A DNA stretch of 64,000 nt from Cylicocyclus nassatus (GCA_958299035.1 CATQJL010000305.1:67672792-67736791); one strand, 5' to 3'; shown: positions 46,925 through 59,175, counted from the first letter of the stretch. Notes: a model not told the origin generated them from the letters alone. Translations and numbers: made by a program.

Positions 46925-47965
46925 GCCCCCTCCAGGGCCGATAGTAATCTACCCTACCTGGTGGCATCATAGATGCCGGCAAGTTGGCACACATCGCGGA
47001 AAGATGCCAACTCCGCCGGCAGCTCGCGGAGTGATTGTAGGTTTCAATAATCCTATGTAACCTTGGCACGCAATCATTTCGCACATTAAGTTTTGATGAC
47101 GCAGACAGCCGCAAAATGCTACCTTGCGCGCGGTCGAACCTATGTGCGTTAGATTGAAGTGCCACCACGTTAACCATTCGACCATTCGGTCAGCCATTGC
47201 CTTTTGCACCAGCAATAGGAGGAACGCACTGGTGAATGGCTTTTTATAAAAGGGATCGATACATTGCGTGAGAGACTTTGACCTGAAAGAACAGCTGATT
47301 GATATGAGCGAGAGAGGAGCGAAATCGGTGCAAACTGAGATTTATAAGGGATTGCCAAAACAGTTCGTGTTTTATATGATTCTAAGGCATTAGTGGATTT
47401 TTTCTCTGTAAGAAAATCGTCATTTTAAAAAAGAAAAACCCATATAATGAGAAAAATGATAGTTTTTTCATGAAAAGTAGAATTTTTGATTTTTTCGCCT
47501 GACGTAAATTGTGTGATATCGCCGCAATTCGCAAACTCGCAGACGCCGTCGGCAAAGGTGCCACCACCTCGACGTGGTAGGGGCACGTCGAGATGCCGGC
47601 AGCTCTCTCTCTCAAAAGAGCACGCTATTTCCCGTGCTCTCTGACCTGCCGGCAGCTGCCATCTCGCGGATTCCGGCAACCTGCCGGCAGGTTGCCGGCA
47701 ACTGACATCGCGAAGTTGCCGGCAGCTCCTCCTGGAATTCCAGATATTTTACTAAAGGAGGAGTTCTGGAGCCGCAGATTTTTATGAAGTTTTCTACAGA
47801 GTCGAGACGGCAACTTTATCGAGGAAATTTTTTGAAAAAAGGCCTGGGACGGCCTAAATTTCGGTTTTTAGTTTCTGGCCACCTCGCGGAAAGGTGCCAG
47901 CAACCTGCCGACGAGACCTGCCGCCAGGTCGGGGGGATTACTACCGGCCCAGGTGAAGGGGTTCT
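46925..47965. repeat. GC-rich foldback with TGCCGGCA words
   Basis: The outer arms pair: CAGGGCCGATAGTAATC then CCTACCTGGTGGC (46935-46968), with the complement at 47928-47958. The interior holds many TGCCGGCA, TCGCGGAAAGRTGCC and CCTGCCGGCAGG words, mostly at 46970-47030 and 47590-47730. Similar words recur at 54240-54295. Long ORFs across it (46827-47177 and others) are unlikely to be genes. Confidence 0.65.
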
Positions 47966-49074
47966 CTGCTACTCCCATACTTGTAATGTAAAGGGGGTGA
48001 GCAAATTACAGCCCTGAAAGCAAATTGCCGTAACAATTACATACCATTCGAAAGCTGAGATCACGGTGAATCGACGTAGACCGTCGACTTCATAGATATA
48101 GATTTAGCTATTAATTGGTTTTTTCTTGCTTCCCCTACAAGCGAAGGCGTCTATCTGTTTATCTATCTTCAAACTGTGACAAGCCCTAGAAAACCTTAGG
48201 GCTTGAAAATAAATATGCTCAAAAAATTTTTCCAAAAAACGTGGAAGAAAGAGGCAGCGAACAAGCATCAACCATTAAGTTTCTTGAAAAAAAATTTGAA
48301 TGTTTTTTGGTTTTTATATTCGTTTTTTGGGGTGTTTGTATTTGAATTATTTTTTTTCTCAAAATTAGCTAATTTTTTTATGCTACAGTATCTATTGTAG
48401 GCGCCATTGATAGTGCGAAAAAAGCAACCACTGTAATAATTCTCATTGTAACTGATAGAAAGTCTTCTTTTCATGGAATATATGGTTGTTGTGTTTCACG
48501 ACTGAGGTGAATCTCCAATAGCTTTTTGATCTTGATTTAATCTCAGATTACCTTCCCAAATCAGCCTCAGGTAAAGAGGATCATCCAGGTTCTGGCTCAA
48601 ACGTGAGGGGTAAGACATTGCTCACCCTATCGCAACTCTGGCTTAGAAGAACAACAATGCAAAGGAAGTTTTTATCATCGTTTCACTTCCATGTCATCCA
48701 CACATAAGTAATAGCTGATTTGTGTTACAACTGACTTAGAATTTTAGAGAAATTTTAAACTTTTTTGAACATTCGCCGTTTTCCTCGGCACAAAAATTTA
48801 CAAAAGTGCACATAATGGTTTCAGTTTCACATTCTTAAATGATTAAATTTTTGTGGCTTTAACCCACGACCTCTCAGAAAATTACCAAAAAGTGCGACCT
48901 ATGGTCTCTGCCATGGTCGAATTTCGCTAATTTTCAAAAAATTTTACTAGTGCTTCGAACGGGTACAGATAACGTGTGGTTTGACCAGAGGCCGTATTCG
49001 CTATAAATCCTACTATTAGGTAGTTTTATCACTCATTATCAGCAAACCCGTGTTCACAATTCTACCTTGAGGTA
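47966..49074. other. Intergenic, no gene
   Basis: AT-rich. Long T and A runs near 48225-48370 yield hydrophobic or Asn/Lys-rich chance ORFs on opposite strands. No motif or repeat boundary was recognised. Confidence 0.4.
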
Positions 49075-50940
49075 TCATGTTGGCTCGAAAACTCTGGATT
49101 TTCAGACGAGACCTGCTTTTTCTCGAAACTAGTTCATGTACTAGGCTGTTGCATAAGTTCTGTCCGATTTTTTTGCCTCATGTTTGAAGCAGCTGTTCTA
49201 AGAGAATTTCATCTCTAATTCGATACGTATCATTGAAAAGTGCTTTCCTTGCGCTTTCAAAGCATACCAGAATTCAATAAAATTCTTAGTGTACGGAGAT
49301 CACAGGCCTAAAATCTCTAAGTGGCCGAGGTACGTTCTATCCCTAGAAATATGTCCTTGCGAGGATATCTCCACAATGCGCCCTTCAAGTCAGGTTCTTT
49401 CATTGGCTTCGGAATAAGGGTATGGAATGCTAGTATACGCAGAAGTTCGGTCCCATGAAGAATACGTCTTGCTAGTGAAATTTATCCTCGAACATAAATC
49501 TTTGGTATAGATGTTTTACAAGCAATAACTTTCTGCGAATAGAAGTAATCGACAAGCTCAAAGTTGGAGGTGCTAGGGCAAAGCAAGAGCTAACAGGGCC
49601 CATCCACCAATTCCTTTTCGGCGCTCACGTCAGTTGTAAAACGTTCGTAGTTCATAAATAGGCATGCACACATGTGCTGAAGCGAGGTCAAAAAGTGGCT
49701 AATTTTTTGTTCGGTCAAAAGAATCTCTCGGCAGCGCAAACCCTATGGGCTCTTTTATGTTGCATAATAATCTACGAAAATTTCTCTATCCATCCATTAT
49801 TAGAAAAGATGCCTATCAATTTTCATAAGGGAGCGTTACCATGTCAAAAAAGACAGATTCGAAGAAAAACGCTGCGAAGTTTTTGCATTCTTGGTTCTTC
49901 CTTAACAAAGATTTGCGCAGATCTCAATATGCATTTTTTAGCCAAGGGACTGCTCAACACATAGAAATTAAGACCTTGGAAAAAAGTTGACTCTGAAAGA
50001 AGTTATGACATTTTAAACTCAAAAATTCAAATCGGACAGAACTTATGCAACAGCCTAGTACATCCGACAGACGTACCAGTCGATAGAGCAAAGCAAGCTC
50101 TACAAGGCATGCGAAAGTTCGCGCCACCTTCAACCCACCATAAGTTTGCATCCAGAATCTGAGTCATACTGAAGCTCGAAAAACTGGGAAAAATTCATAT
50201 CTTCGTTCAGATAGATCCTACAAATCTCGAACTTGCTCAAGCAAATTGTACACCACATCAGACCCTCTTACTATGTACCGTTCCTGTATTTTTTCTCATC
50301 TAGAAATCGAAAAAACGAAAGTTCTCCTGAACATAAGAAAACGAAGCTGCGCTGTTCCCACTCATGTTTCTGTATAGTACAAGCTCTTAGAAGTATAACC
50401 GTAAACTTTCAGCTTTCTACAGGCCCTAGTTCCCGAAAATTAGCGAATTGAGCGCTCCTAAATGGGGTGTTTCATGCTAAAATGAAAACCTTTTTGAAAA
50501 CTAGGGCTTGCGGATAGCTAAAAAATTTACGATTATAATTCTAAGGGCTTGTAGTACACAATTACATGGGTGTGAACAGCGCAGCTTCCTTTTTGTATGA
50601 ACATGAAATTCACGTTTTCTCAACTTCTAGATGAGAAAACAGTAGCGATGTCACATATGGGTGTCCGAAGTAGCGTGCAATTTGAGTGAGCAACTTGGAG
50701 ATCCGTAGGATTCATTTGAACGAAGATATGGGTTTATCCCAATTTTTCGAGCTTCATCACGACTCAGATTCTGGATGCAAACTTACGGTGGGTCGAAGAT
50801 TCTGCGAACTTTTGCATGCCATCTTGTAGAGCTTGCTTTGCTCTATCGAACGGTATCTCTGCTGGAGGTACATGTATTAGATTTCGAGAAATAGAAGATC
50901 TCGTCCGAAAATGTCCGAGAACTTTCGAGCCAATCTAATA
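49075..50940. mobile_element. Foldback element interrupted by a second element
   Basis: The outer arms start with TTGGCTCGAAA (about 49079) and end with its complement near 50930. They continue inward as GACGAGA, TCTCGAAA and ATGTA. They then continue as CGATAGAGCAAAGCAAGC, GCATCCAGAATCTGAGTC and GAAGCTCGAAAAA, all mirrored on the right side (about 50690-50900). The left arm is split at TGTA/CATCC by the 918-bp element 49141-50058. The right arm shows the same junction uninterrupted. Without the insert the element would be about 0.95 kb, the usual size here. Confidence 0.8.
49139..50060. mobile_element. Nested mariner-like element with TA duplication
   Basis: The left end CTAGGCTGTTGCATAAGTTC (from 49141) and the right end are perfect complements over at least 28 bp, and TA flanks both. 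The element is 918 bp. The interior has one plus-strand ORF of 96 codons (49674-49964) that I do not recognise as transposase. It has no DDD/E-type block that I can see, so it is probably non-autonomous or too degraded to tell. Confidence 0.85.
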
Positions 50941-53937
50941 TTACTCGTGGTTAATTTTACTGATTATTTTGTGTTAAATGAAAAGTACCTTGAGGTAATC
51001 TAGCTCAAGCTACTTACATTAATCGGAATTCGTAATTATCAAACAATGCGCCTTTACCTCGAGCTACATTCCCTACAACTTCCGACCTTAGCTAGATTCA
51101 GAAGCAAGTTAGAAGAATATTTTCAGAGACCTATGAACTTTCAGAAGCTGATTCTTCGCAAGAAAATAATGCCGCATGGTAGTTTAGGTCACCGTAGTGA
51201 TTCTAAGAAGTTTGCATGAGACTGATAGGAGCCGTATGGGTTCAGCGATTCTGACGCAAAATTATTGTCTATACTTTTGGGAACTTTATAAACGTTAATA
51301 GACTCCCAAATATCCGGTTCTGCTAAGCTGGAGGTAGTCATGCACAGCGTGTTTGATGCCTGACATTAAAAACTCTGCAAATTCCACGATTTTTTGAAAA
51401 ACTTTGAGTCTGTATGAACTATTAGGTTGGCTAATAAATGATTTCGGGCGGGTTTGCGGCTCCTACAGATGCTGCAGACAATTTTTTGTCTAGTATTCGG
51501 TACCACCAGAGAGATCACTTCGATAAGAATTAGAACATAAAATTTGTTTGAATAGAGTTTATGCAACGAAAGAATTTCGCAAAAAAGTGAGAAACCGCAA
51601 TTTTCTCACTGTGCGCAAATATGAGAAAATTGGTTTTTTCGGCCAAAAAATTTGAAAGGGCAGATCACAGTTTTTATTGGTAGTAGCTATGTAGAGACAA
51701 CTTGTTTGTATCTTGGTACCAGATTGCTGTTCTTACATCCATTAAAGCATGAAAACGAAGCTTAGAAAGTTGCAGAATTGTCCTTTTGGAATTTTGGGCA
51801 TGTTGGGGCATAAGTGTCCTCCCTTACCGATGAGATAAAATTTTGAATAATTGGTGTGTGATATAAAAAGCTTTGTGTACTTGTAATGCAGTGCGGTTCA
51901 TTTCAAGTTCATCACTGTAGTTGAAAGACGTGAGAAGATGTGTGAAATAAACTCAATATTTTCGTTGAGAGACCGGTTAAACTTTGCCAAAATCGCTCCA
52001 AAGCGCCAGAAAGTGCCAGAAGGTTACCTCAAAGCATGAAAAAGAGATGTAGAGCTAGTTTTGCACTATCTGTTCCCCAATGATCTTTGTCCAAGCTCTG
52101 TAGAATTTTGAAATGGTTGATTTCATGCGTGGTGACGGTATCACAAACTTACAGAGTCGCAAAGTTGAGCACCAATCGCTCAAGGTTTGATGTATTGTTA
52201 CCTCAGGTTCAATTATGATTACCTGGCCTTAAATCTCACCATAGGGTACAGAACTATTTTTTTGCCTACATAGCTTGATCATCCAATTTTTTCAAATGTT
52301 TTCTTTAATCCTAGCAGAATCCATACTTGGTCAGACAAGACCTCATAGAACATCGAGCAGCGTGCAGCTCGTGTCATTCGATAAAGCACGTAAAATCGGA
52401 ATAAAATCACCATAATTTGTTTTTTAGCGGGTCCCAGTCTGAAATTTCGATACTTGATATTTCAAATTCGTGATTCTCACCTGCTTTACAAACTGGTTTC
52501 AAATTATAATCACCATTTTTGAGAACTCGAAGGTCCATCCTTTGGCTTTGATATAAATAGCATTTACATTCACTCCCCTATCAATATTTTACAGTACGAA
52601 ACACCAAATTGCGATCCAGCTCTAAGGATGGTTGTCATACACGTTGTCAAGTTACTCTTTTCACTCTTCCGTTTTGTCTTGGCTGCCCCTCCTTCTTCCT
52701 TGCTACGGTGTCCGACATCGAACATGGGGCGCGCCGTACTTGATCCTGCTGTTCCACGGCATACTGGACCAACAAGTTCTTCTTTGTCCGCCTAATGGGC
52801 GAGATGGGTCAAAGAGACCGACCAGTTGAGGGCAAAGTAGAAAATGAACTGCCTTTTTCAAAATTGGGTGGTTTTGAGGCAGGCCTGCCGAAATTTCTTG
52901 GTTTGAAATAAATTCTATCAAAATTATGGCTAGCTATGTCATGAAAAAGATTGTCCTGCATCCTGTAAAGCTTGCTCTATCCATCTGTTAATTGGGCTTT
53001 TTCGATAGACGGTATAAAAATTTAGAGATATAGCGAAAAATGACCATGACAAATAAAGAGCTGGTTTTCAGTTTCTGGGTACTCCTCGCTTGAGCTGCAA
53101 TAAATCTGCAGCTCAACTTTTTAGCTTTCGATTTTTGAGAGCTTGACATTGATGCCATTTTTTGAAGGAGTTTCGAAGGACTTATGTGGATTGATATATA
53201 GGGCGTACCAAAAATGTGCCTACTGTTTGATCGTTGATAACTCTCCTGCATTATTGTCTTTCGCTGCTGATGTACCTTCTTATAAAGTTGACTTTAACTT
53301 AGGTTTACTGTATGAAGCGAATTTAGGATCCTTTTGATTGCTGTCGGTAGGAACTTTGAGAACTCTTTCGAGTCATTAAGGCCCACATTTCACCCCTATG
53401 GAAAATACGCTGAAAACTGCTACACTAGATCAATCAGAGTCGCTGATTTTAAATGTGAAACTAGCACTTTACCGCAATGTTTCTTGCTCTAAACAAAACT
53501 GCAGATACTTTTTGACCCTTTTGAAGTTTTTACAATTACGGTGAAGAGCAAAAGTTGCTTAAATGGTAAGGCTCTAGCTCGTACCATTTCCCAAAAGTGT
53601 ATGCTTTGAATGAAGGGCTTAGAAGAGGTCTACCTCAGAGAATGGTTGATCATGCATAACGAGTACTACTGTCTTTGAAAGTTGAACTTACGAGTGCAGA
53701 TCTTTATGCTAGGTTGTATCGTAAGTTTTCAGCTTTATTCCATGTTCGACTTTTGATGAATCCTGGCATACAAATGAGTTGCTTCAGTGATCTACCCAAC
53801 GCCAGGATTATTATCGTTTATTCGGCTAACATTTTTGTCTAGCCGCCTTCGTCAGAGCGAGCTTTTACTGTCAGATGATGGAGAAGCGCTAATTGGTATG
53901 TGCATAGTCAGCGGTGCTTCTTCCTGATTTGAAAGCG
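50941..53937. other. Intergenic, no supported gene
   Basis: Three kilobases, mostly AT-rich. ATTAGGTTGGCTAATAAATG at 51422 resembles a mariner-like left end but I could not find its partner. CTGTAAAGCTTGCTCTATCC at 52964-52983 is a partial copy of the shared module. The 52632-52920 region is GC-richer and has overlapping ORFs on both strands without a recognised motif. Confidence 0.4.
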
Positions 53938-54074
53938 ATACAGGAAAACTATGCTAATAGTGTTTTGGGACAATGCTGAAGAAAGCAACTATGCTAATAG
54001 CGTTGTGGGACAATGCCGAAGAAAGCAAAAGTTTTCTTGAGCATTGTCCCACAACGCTATTAGCATAGTTCTCC
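53938..54074. repeat. Duplicated 40-mer plus perfect inverted copy
   Basis: AACTATGCTAATAG followed by a GGGACAATGC word occurs at 53947-53976 and again at 53987-54016 (40-bp period). A perfect inverted 30-bp copy of the second lies at 54041-54070. The transcript would form a strong hairpin with a ~24-nt loop, and the first copy could compete for the same partner. Confidence 0.85.
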
Positions 54075-54149
54075 TGTATTCTAATTAGTTTATGAGTAAC
54101 ATTGATAGGACAAAGCAACTCTACAAGATTCTTGTCAAATACATACGCA

Positions 54150-54880
54150 AACCCAGGGCTCGGCACAGGTGGCTTGCAAAGCAAGCTGGATATCTTTTTG
54201 GGGGAAAAAGCAAAGGGGATATCGTTTTTGCGGAAGAGCATAACGCTGTCTTTCGATCTGCTGCCGGCACGCTGCCGGCACGCCGCCAGCAAATAAACAA
54301 AGGGTTTGTTTACAGCGAAGTGAAGATGAAATGGCACCAAAATAGGTGTGCAGATAGGCAATGGGGAGTTGGGACTATGTATGAAAAATTATGAAAAAAT
54401 TATGTGAACTAAGGGCATGGCAAACTTTTTTTGGTTAGCTGGCTTTCAAGCCACCTGGGTAGCCACCTGTGGTGGCTTAGCGCAAACAAACTCATATAAT
54501 TCCTATTCTTCAATAATTTTTTTCGAATTTTTACATAAAGGTAATCTACATCCAATATTCTACGAAACAGCTCTTGTACCTCCTCAAACCCTCTCCTCCC
54601 CGCCTAGTTATAGCCCTCCAAATTATCTGGATGGCAGCGGCAAAGGTGCTCCAAGCTCGCGGTGGTGCGCGGCGGACACAGCCTCCCGCCAACCCGGAGA
54701 ATACAAACCATCACTAGTTCTTATTCCCCATTTATTGTCAATTTTGGGTTCTATTTCATTCTTTTTGTTTTCATGTATGATTTGTTAGTTAGCGTGTCAA
54801 GGGGGATGTCGTACTTTTGTGGCGAAGTGAAGGGGGACTTCGTTTTTTGCATTTTCAACTAGCCACCTCGTGCCGAGTCC
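54150..54880. repeat. Foldback with AGCCACC arms
   Basis: GCTCGGCACAGGTGGCTT at the left (about 54157-54174) is mirrored by AGCCACCTCGTGCCGAGTC at the right (about 54861-54879), and CGCAAACC flanks both. The interior carries TGCCGGCACG repeats (54243-54275), hairpin-forming AAGCCACC/GGTGGCTT words near 54448-54478, and a C-rich stretch at 54585-54615. The words link it to the 46925-47965 foldback. ORFs inside are not supported as genes. Confidence 0.6.
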
Positions 54881-56146
54881 TGCGCAAACCTAGACCCACA
54901 TGAAGTTTGAAGCCAAAATGCAAAAAAGAATGCCCCGAAAATTTGAAGAAAATCGTATCTCCGTCCAAAACGAAATTCTGCGAATCTCCCACACCTTCAA
55001 TATTGTTCAAATTAGACATACAAAATTACACCTCTTGCATTTTTGTGGACTACAAGTCAAGAAAAAGTAATGCGCTAAATTTTTAAAATTTACGTCTCTG
55101 TGTTGTTTTCTACATATTAGGTTAAAAAGGAGAAAATGCCGCCTTTATTTCTTGCCATAGCATCGCAAAAGTTCAAATTCCAAAAACATTTATGGAACCA
55201 TTCCATAGAGCAAAGCAAGCTCTACAAAATGGCTTTACCGGTTTTACACCAAGTCATAATTCACCATGTTATATCCACGTGAAGTCTGAAGATGAAATCC
55301 AAATATTTTGAATAAAAGAAAAATTATAAAAATTCGTAATTTAGTCCAAAAAAATCTCTACGGCCCCCAACTTCCTCATTAACAACGATTCCTCATCAAA
55401 TATTCATATGCGCTATTGCTACAGTTTTCCTTTGGCTCGACATCGAGAGACTGAACATTTTTATGCTTCTGTCGAAGTGTTGCTAGGCTGCTGCGGCGTA
55501 AGGATTTCTATACTACTTAGCTTGGAAAGTACAACCAAAGATTTTCAGCCGTTTATTAGAGTTGGTCCTCGAGAAATATCGCATTCATTTGAAGAACAGG
55601 TGAAAGAAAGCTAAACTGATATTTTTCGAGAACTAATTGATGTAAACGGCTCAAAATCTACGGCTATACTGCCCGAGCTAAGTAGTATACAGAATGCGTC
55701 AACACTCTAAAAGCCTAGTACTTTTTCACATATAATCAGAAGAAAAGTACCTAAAACGAAAAGTTGGGTGCGCTATAATTCAACCTTTACAAATACAGCG
55801 CAGCTCTTAAATTTTGAGATTGCCTCTTTCGGGTTCAAAGCAGCCCTTCAAAGCGAGTCCACATGTCGTGGCAAGTAGGTAGTCCTAATAAGATTCGTCC
55901 AAAGCCTTCACATCACTGCTTCTTTCACTAAACAAACGTGCAGCAGGATAGAGCAAGCTTTTGTCTACAACATACTTCAAGAAATTTTTTTTGCAATATT
56001 TAGAAATAAAAATTTTGGTATTTTAAGTGAAGACAAGCGCATTCGCATACTGGGAATTTGGATGCCATCGCGCGAAGGAAAGGCGGAAAATCATAACGTA
56101 AGAAGTGTTAAAACTGCTCCATTGACGGAATTCAACTGGATGCTTT
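54881..56146. other. Intergenic, no gene
   Basis: AT-rich. ATAGAGCAAAGCAAGCTCTA at 55205-55224 is a full copy of the shared module, and GATAGAGCAAGCTTTTG at about 55948 is a partial one. The ORF at 55408-55614 has no recognisable motif. Likely decayed elements. Confidence 0.4.
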
Positions 56147-56150
56147 TATA

Positions 56151-56857
56151 TTAGGCTGAACCGAAAGTTCTTTTTCCCATTTTCAAAAATTCATAACTTG
56201 TTGAGTTCTCAACGAATTCGCAAGATCTAAATTTTGTCTGAGAGAGGAACTCATGCTCTTTGCAACCGTGCTTGAACTGTTCGTTAATGTGTTCAAATGA
56301 AGGAGATAGAAGCTCGAAACCAAAATCACTCAAAATTTGAATTTTTCGTGTAGGGTCCTAAAAAATCGGAAACTTGCAACAGTCGGAGCAGTCAGTATTG
56401 TAGGTTCTTTTACAAGCTCTTTCCAACAGTGCAAAGTTTGCGCCGATTGAACGTCTCTATGAAAAGTTGTGTTTTTCGAGCAAGCAATACAAAAGTGCGA
56501 ATTTGATTTATTTTGGCATTTTTCAGGAAATTCATAACTTTTCACAGAGACTTTCAATCGGCGCAAACTTTGCACTGTTTTAAAGAGCTTGTAAAAGAAC
56601 CTACAATACTGACTGCTCCGATTTTTGTTGCAAGTTTCCGATTTTTTAGGACCCTACACGAAAAATTCAAATTTTGAGTGATTTTGGTTTTGAGCTTCCA
56701 TCTCCTTCATTTGTACACACTAACGAACAGCTCAGATACAGGTGCAAAGAGCATGAGTTCCTCTCTTATAAAAAACTAATATCTTGCAGATTCGTTGAGA
56801 ACTCAACAAGTTATGAATTTTTGAAAATGGGGGAAAAGAACTTTCGGTTCAACCTAA
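56151..56857. mobile_element. Near-perfect mariner-like foldback (707 bp)
   Basis: The ends read TTAGGCTGAACCGAAAGTTC on the left and, on the other strand, TTAGGTTGAACCGAAAGTTC on the right. They are flanked by TA within a TATA. Almost the whole element is palindromic. Both arms encode the same chance peptide (MSDFGFEL at the inner end, FVENSTSYEFLKMG near the outer end). High arm identity suggests a young copy or ongoing homogenisation. Confidence 0.88.
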
Positions 56858-56861
56858 TATA

Positions 56862-57842
56862 AGACTAATAGAAAGAAATCTAGCCTAGGACTTAGTGCTG
56901 CCTGCGCATCTGTAGTTTTCACTCACTTGTTTTGAAAATAGATGACCAATGGCACGCAGGTAACATCCGCAAACATTTATTTCTTGTTTTTGAAAGAACA
57001 ACTTTTGCAAACGCTAATACTACGTTGTGATAGCGCAAAGCCTCCTCCACAATGGGTGCATCAAAGGATTTTTTCGCTCCGCATAAGCACTTGTCTAATA
57101 ATTCCAATTCTTACAAGAGCGTATGGCAAACATTTTCAGCTAAGCAAATTGTGATCTGAAGAGGATGATTGCAGCATTATGTGGCACAAAACTTTAACCA
57201 TAGTTCTGTAATTTACAACATGGTCAAGTTGATTCCCAGACTTTTGACGCACCCTGTAGAATTACCTACGCGGGAGCAGCCCAGCATCACTTTGGCAAAA
57301 GTATGAAATTTTTCAATTTTTTAATGTCTAGGCAAGGGTTATAGCAGCAATTGCATACGAATGTGATGAGGGATGTATGTGCATGAGCAAGTTGGGGGGA
57401 TCGTAGAAATTTCTAACGGAGTCACGATTTTCTTTGAGTTATCGGTCATTTTAAATTTCTAAGACTCCATCTTAAACTTCAGTGGATATAATTTGGTGCA
57501 GAAGCAGTAGTACCTTTTGAAGAGCCTGCTTTGTTCTGTTGAATGGTATCTTATACACGTTTCTAAGATTTAAATAATTGCGATGCTATGACAAGGAAAT
57601 AAAGAGCGACATTCTTTTCTTTCCAACCTAATAACTGATTGCGTTACTCATCCACTCAGAAACACATAAAATTGCACCCTGGGTGTACTAGTTCTTGAAA
57701 ATTGTTGACTTCAAACGAAAAAGAGAGACAAACTCATTAATGCGTTATGTCTAAGAAATTATATCAGTATGAGAAAAAGAACATAAGAATTATAAGATTT
57801 GCATCATTCTTGAATGCATCTTGACCCGTAGTAAAGCTCGAT
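56862..57842. other. Intergenic, no gene
   Basis: AT-rich. GACGCACCCTGTAGAATTAC at about 57247 resembles another DNA-element end. AGAGCCTGCTTTGTTCTG at 57521-57538 is a diverged copy of the shared module. No gene was recognised. Confidence 0.4.
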
Positions 57843-57844
57843 CA

Positions 57845-58013
57845 GTTCAGTTGAACTGAACTTAACCCATCAGTTCACCTTGCGTCAGGTGAACTGATGA
57901 CCGCCCACCTTCTCATGATATAAGCATGGCTGATAGTTGACGATCTGTCCACCTGCTGCAGTCAACTCGTGCACATTAGTTCACGTTCAGTTGAACTGAA
58001 CGTGAACTGATGT
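57845..58013. repeat. Cluster of three palindromes built from AGTTCA half-sites
   Basis: (1) 57845-57861: arms GTTCAGTT and AACTGAAC around one base. (2) 57868-57899: 13-bp perfect arms CATCAGTTCACCT and complement around a 6-nt loop. (3) 57973-58013: 20-bp arms starting ACATTAGTTCACG, with one mismatch, around one base. AGTTCA (a nuclear-receptor-type half-site) recurs in inverted pairs. Binding is not shown. Confidence 0.85.
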
Positions 58014-58429
58014 TAGACTGATGCAAATAGTGTGTAAAAGACGAGACGCAAGCAAGACTCCCGTAAGTTGCTCCTGAGTAACTTACGATACACATCACTT
58101 AGGCTAAAAATGCAGACAAAATCGGCGCAAAACTGCATAACAGCGCTCAAATAGGAGAGGATCGATGAAGAGCTGATTTTGGCAAGGAAAACAAAAAAAA
58201 CAAATTCTTCTCTTTTTTGCAAACTTCACTGTTTTTTTTTTTAAAGTTGTCCAAAATGAGAACTCATTTGTTCAATTCATCGAACTCACGCTGCGACCAT
58301 TTCGTTTTTTTTTTTTTATAAAATTCTCGTCACAAAGGTGTTTTTGTTTTATCCATACATTGCTAGGCGAAATCCTCGATAGCGGTCATGATCGATTGGG
58401 ATAGTGGCCGCTATCAAAGATTGCCCGGC

Positions 58430-59175
58430 CATGCAGCAAAAGGGTACTTTTCCGTTATCCGGACCCATTTTTTGAGAGAAGCATATTGCTGTTTCCCTCG
58501 TACCATATTCGGTCCCGACTGCATAGGAAGGATGTTAACCTTTTGCCACGTGTCAAGAAAATTTGACATGTCATTTACATGTTTAACAGGTTTAACCAAG
58601 AGTTTGATTTGCCTTACCTAGCGACGTAGGTTCAATCTCTTTATTAGTCAATGGAGGCCCCATTTTCGATTAGACAGTATCAAAAATGAGCATTGTTATC
58701 ATAATATCGTCATTCTGTTACTAATTAAACAGATTAGACTTGCGAAAAGTAGAGAAGTGGACTAGGATCCCGTAATCTAAATGACAGAACAAGCAATAGC
58801 AAGGAACTTTAAGCCATCATTCATAGTCTCGTCTGGCTAAATTCGCAAGACGAAAAGTTTAAAGAGAAAGAGAATGCTAAATCGTTGCTGAAAGCGATCA
58901 AGATGTTTTAATATATATTTCAGATTGTTTTGCTCCCAGACAAACCAATTAAACAGCTTTTAAGATAATCACAAATGCTCTTTTACCTCGCCGGAAGTGA
59001 TTTTGAAAAAAACATGTCAAAATGGACCAAAACCTGTCAATATTTTTCTGACACGTGGCAGGAAGGCAGTCCTCGCGGATACCATAAAAAATTGTTCCCG
59101 GACTGAAGAACGTATTTTATGAAAGCTTTTTGAAAAAATGGGTCCGGATAACGGAAAAGTACCAGCAAAAGTTTT
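58430..59175. repeat. Diverged foldback with CCACGTGTC and TCCGGACCC arms
   Basis: TACTTTTCCGTTATCCGGAC then CCATTTTTT on the left (58445-58475) is complemented at about 59128-59163. TGCCACGTGTCA at about 58545 is complemented near 59050. The arms differ by several indels. Small ORFs inside are artefacts. Confidence 0.7.

Noticed and set aside
49674..49964. Transposase of the nested mariner-like element
   Set aside because: No helix-turn-helix or DDD/E block is visible and the element is shorter than an autonomous mariner.
56151..56862. Two ORFs beginning MSDFGFEL on opposite strands
   Set aside because: They are the two arms of one palindromic element and so are mirror copies of the same chance frame.
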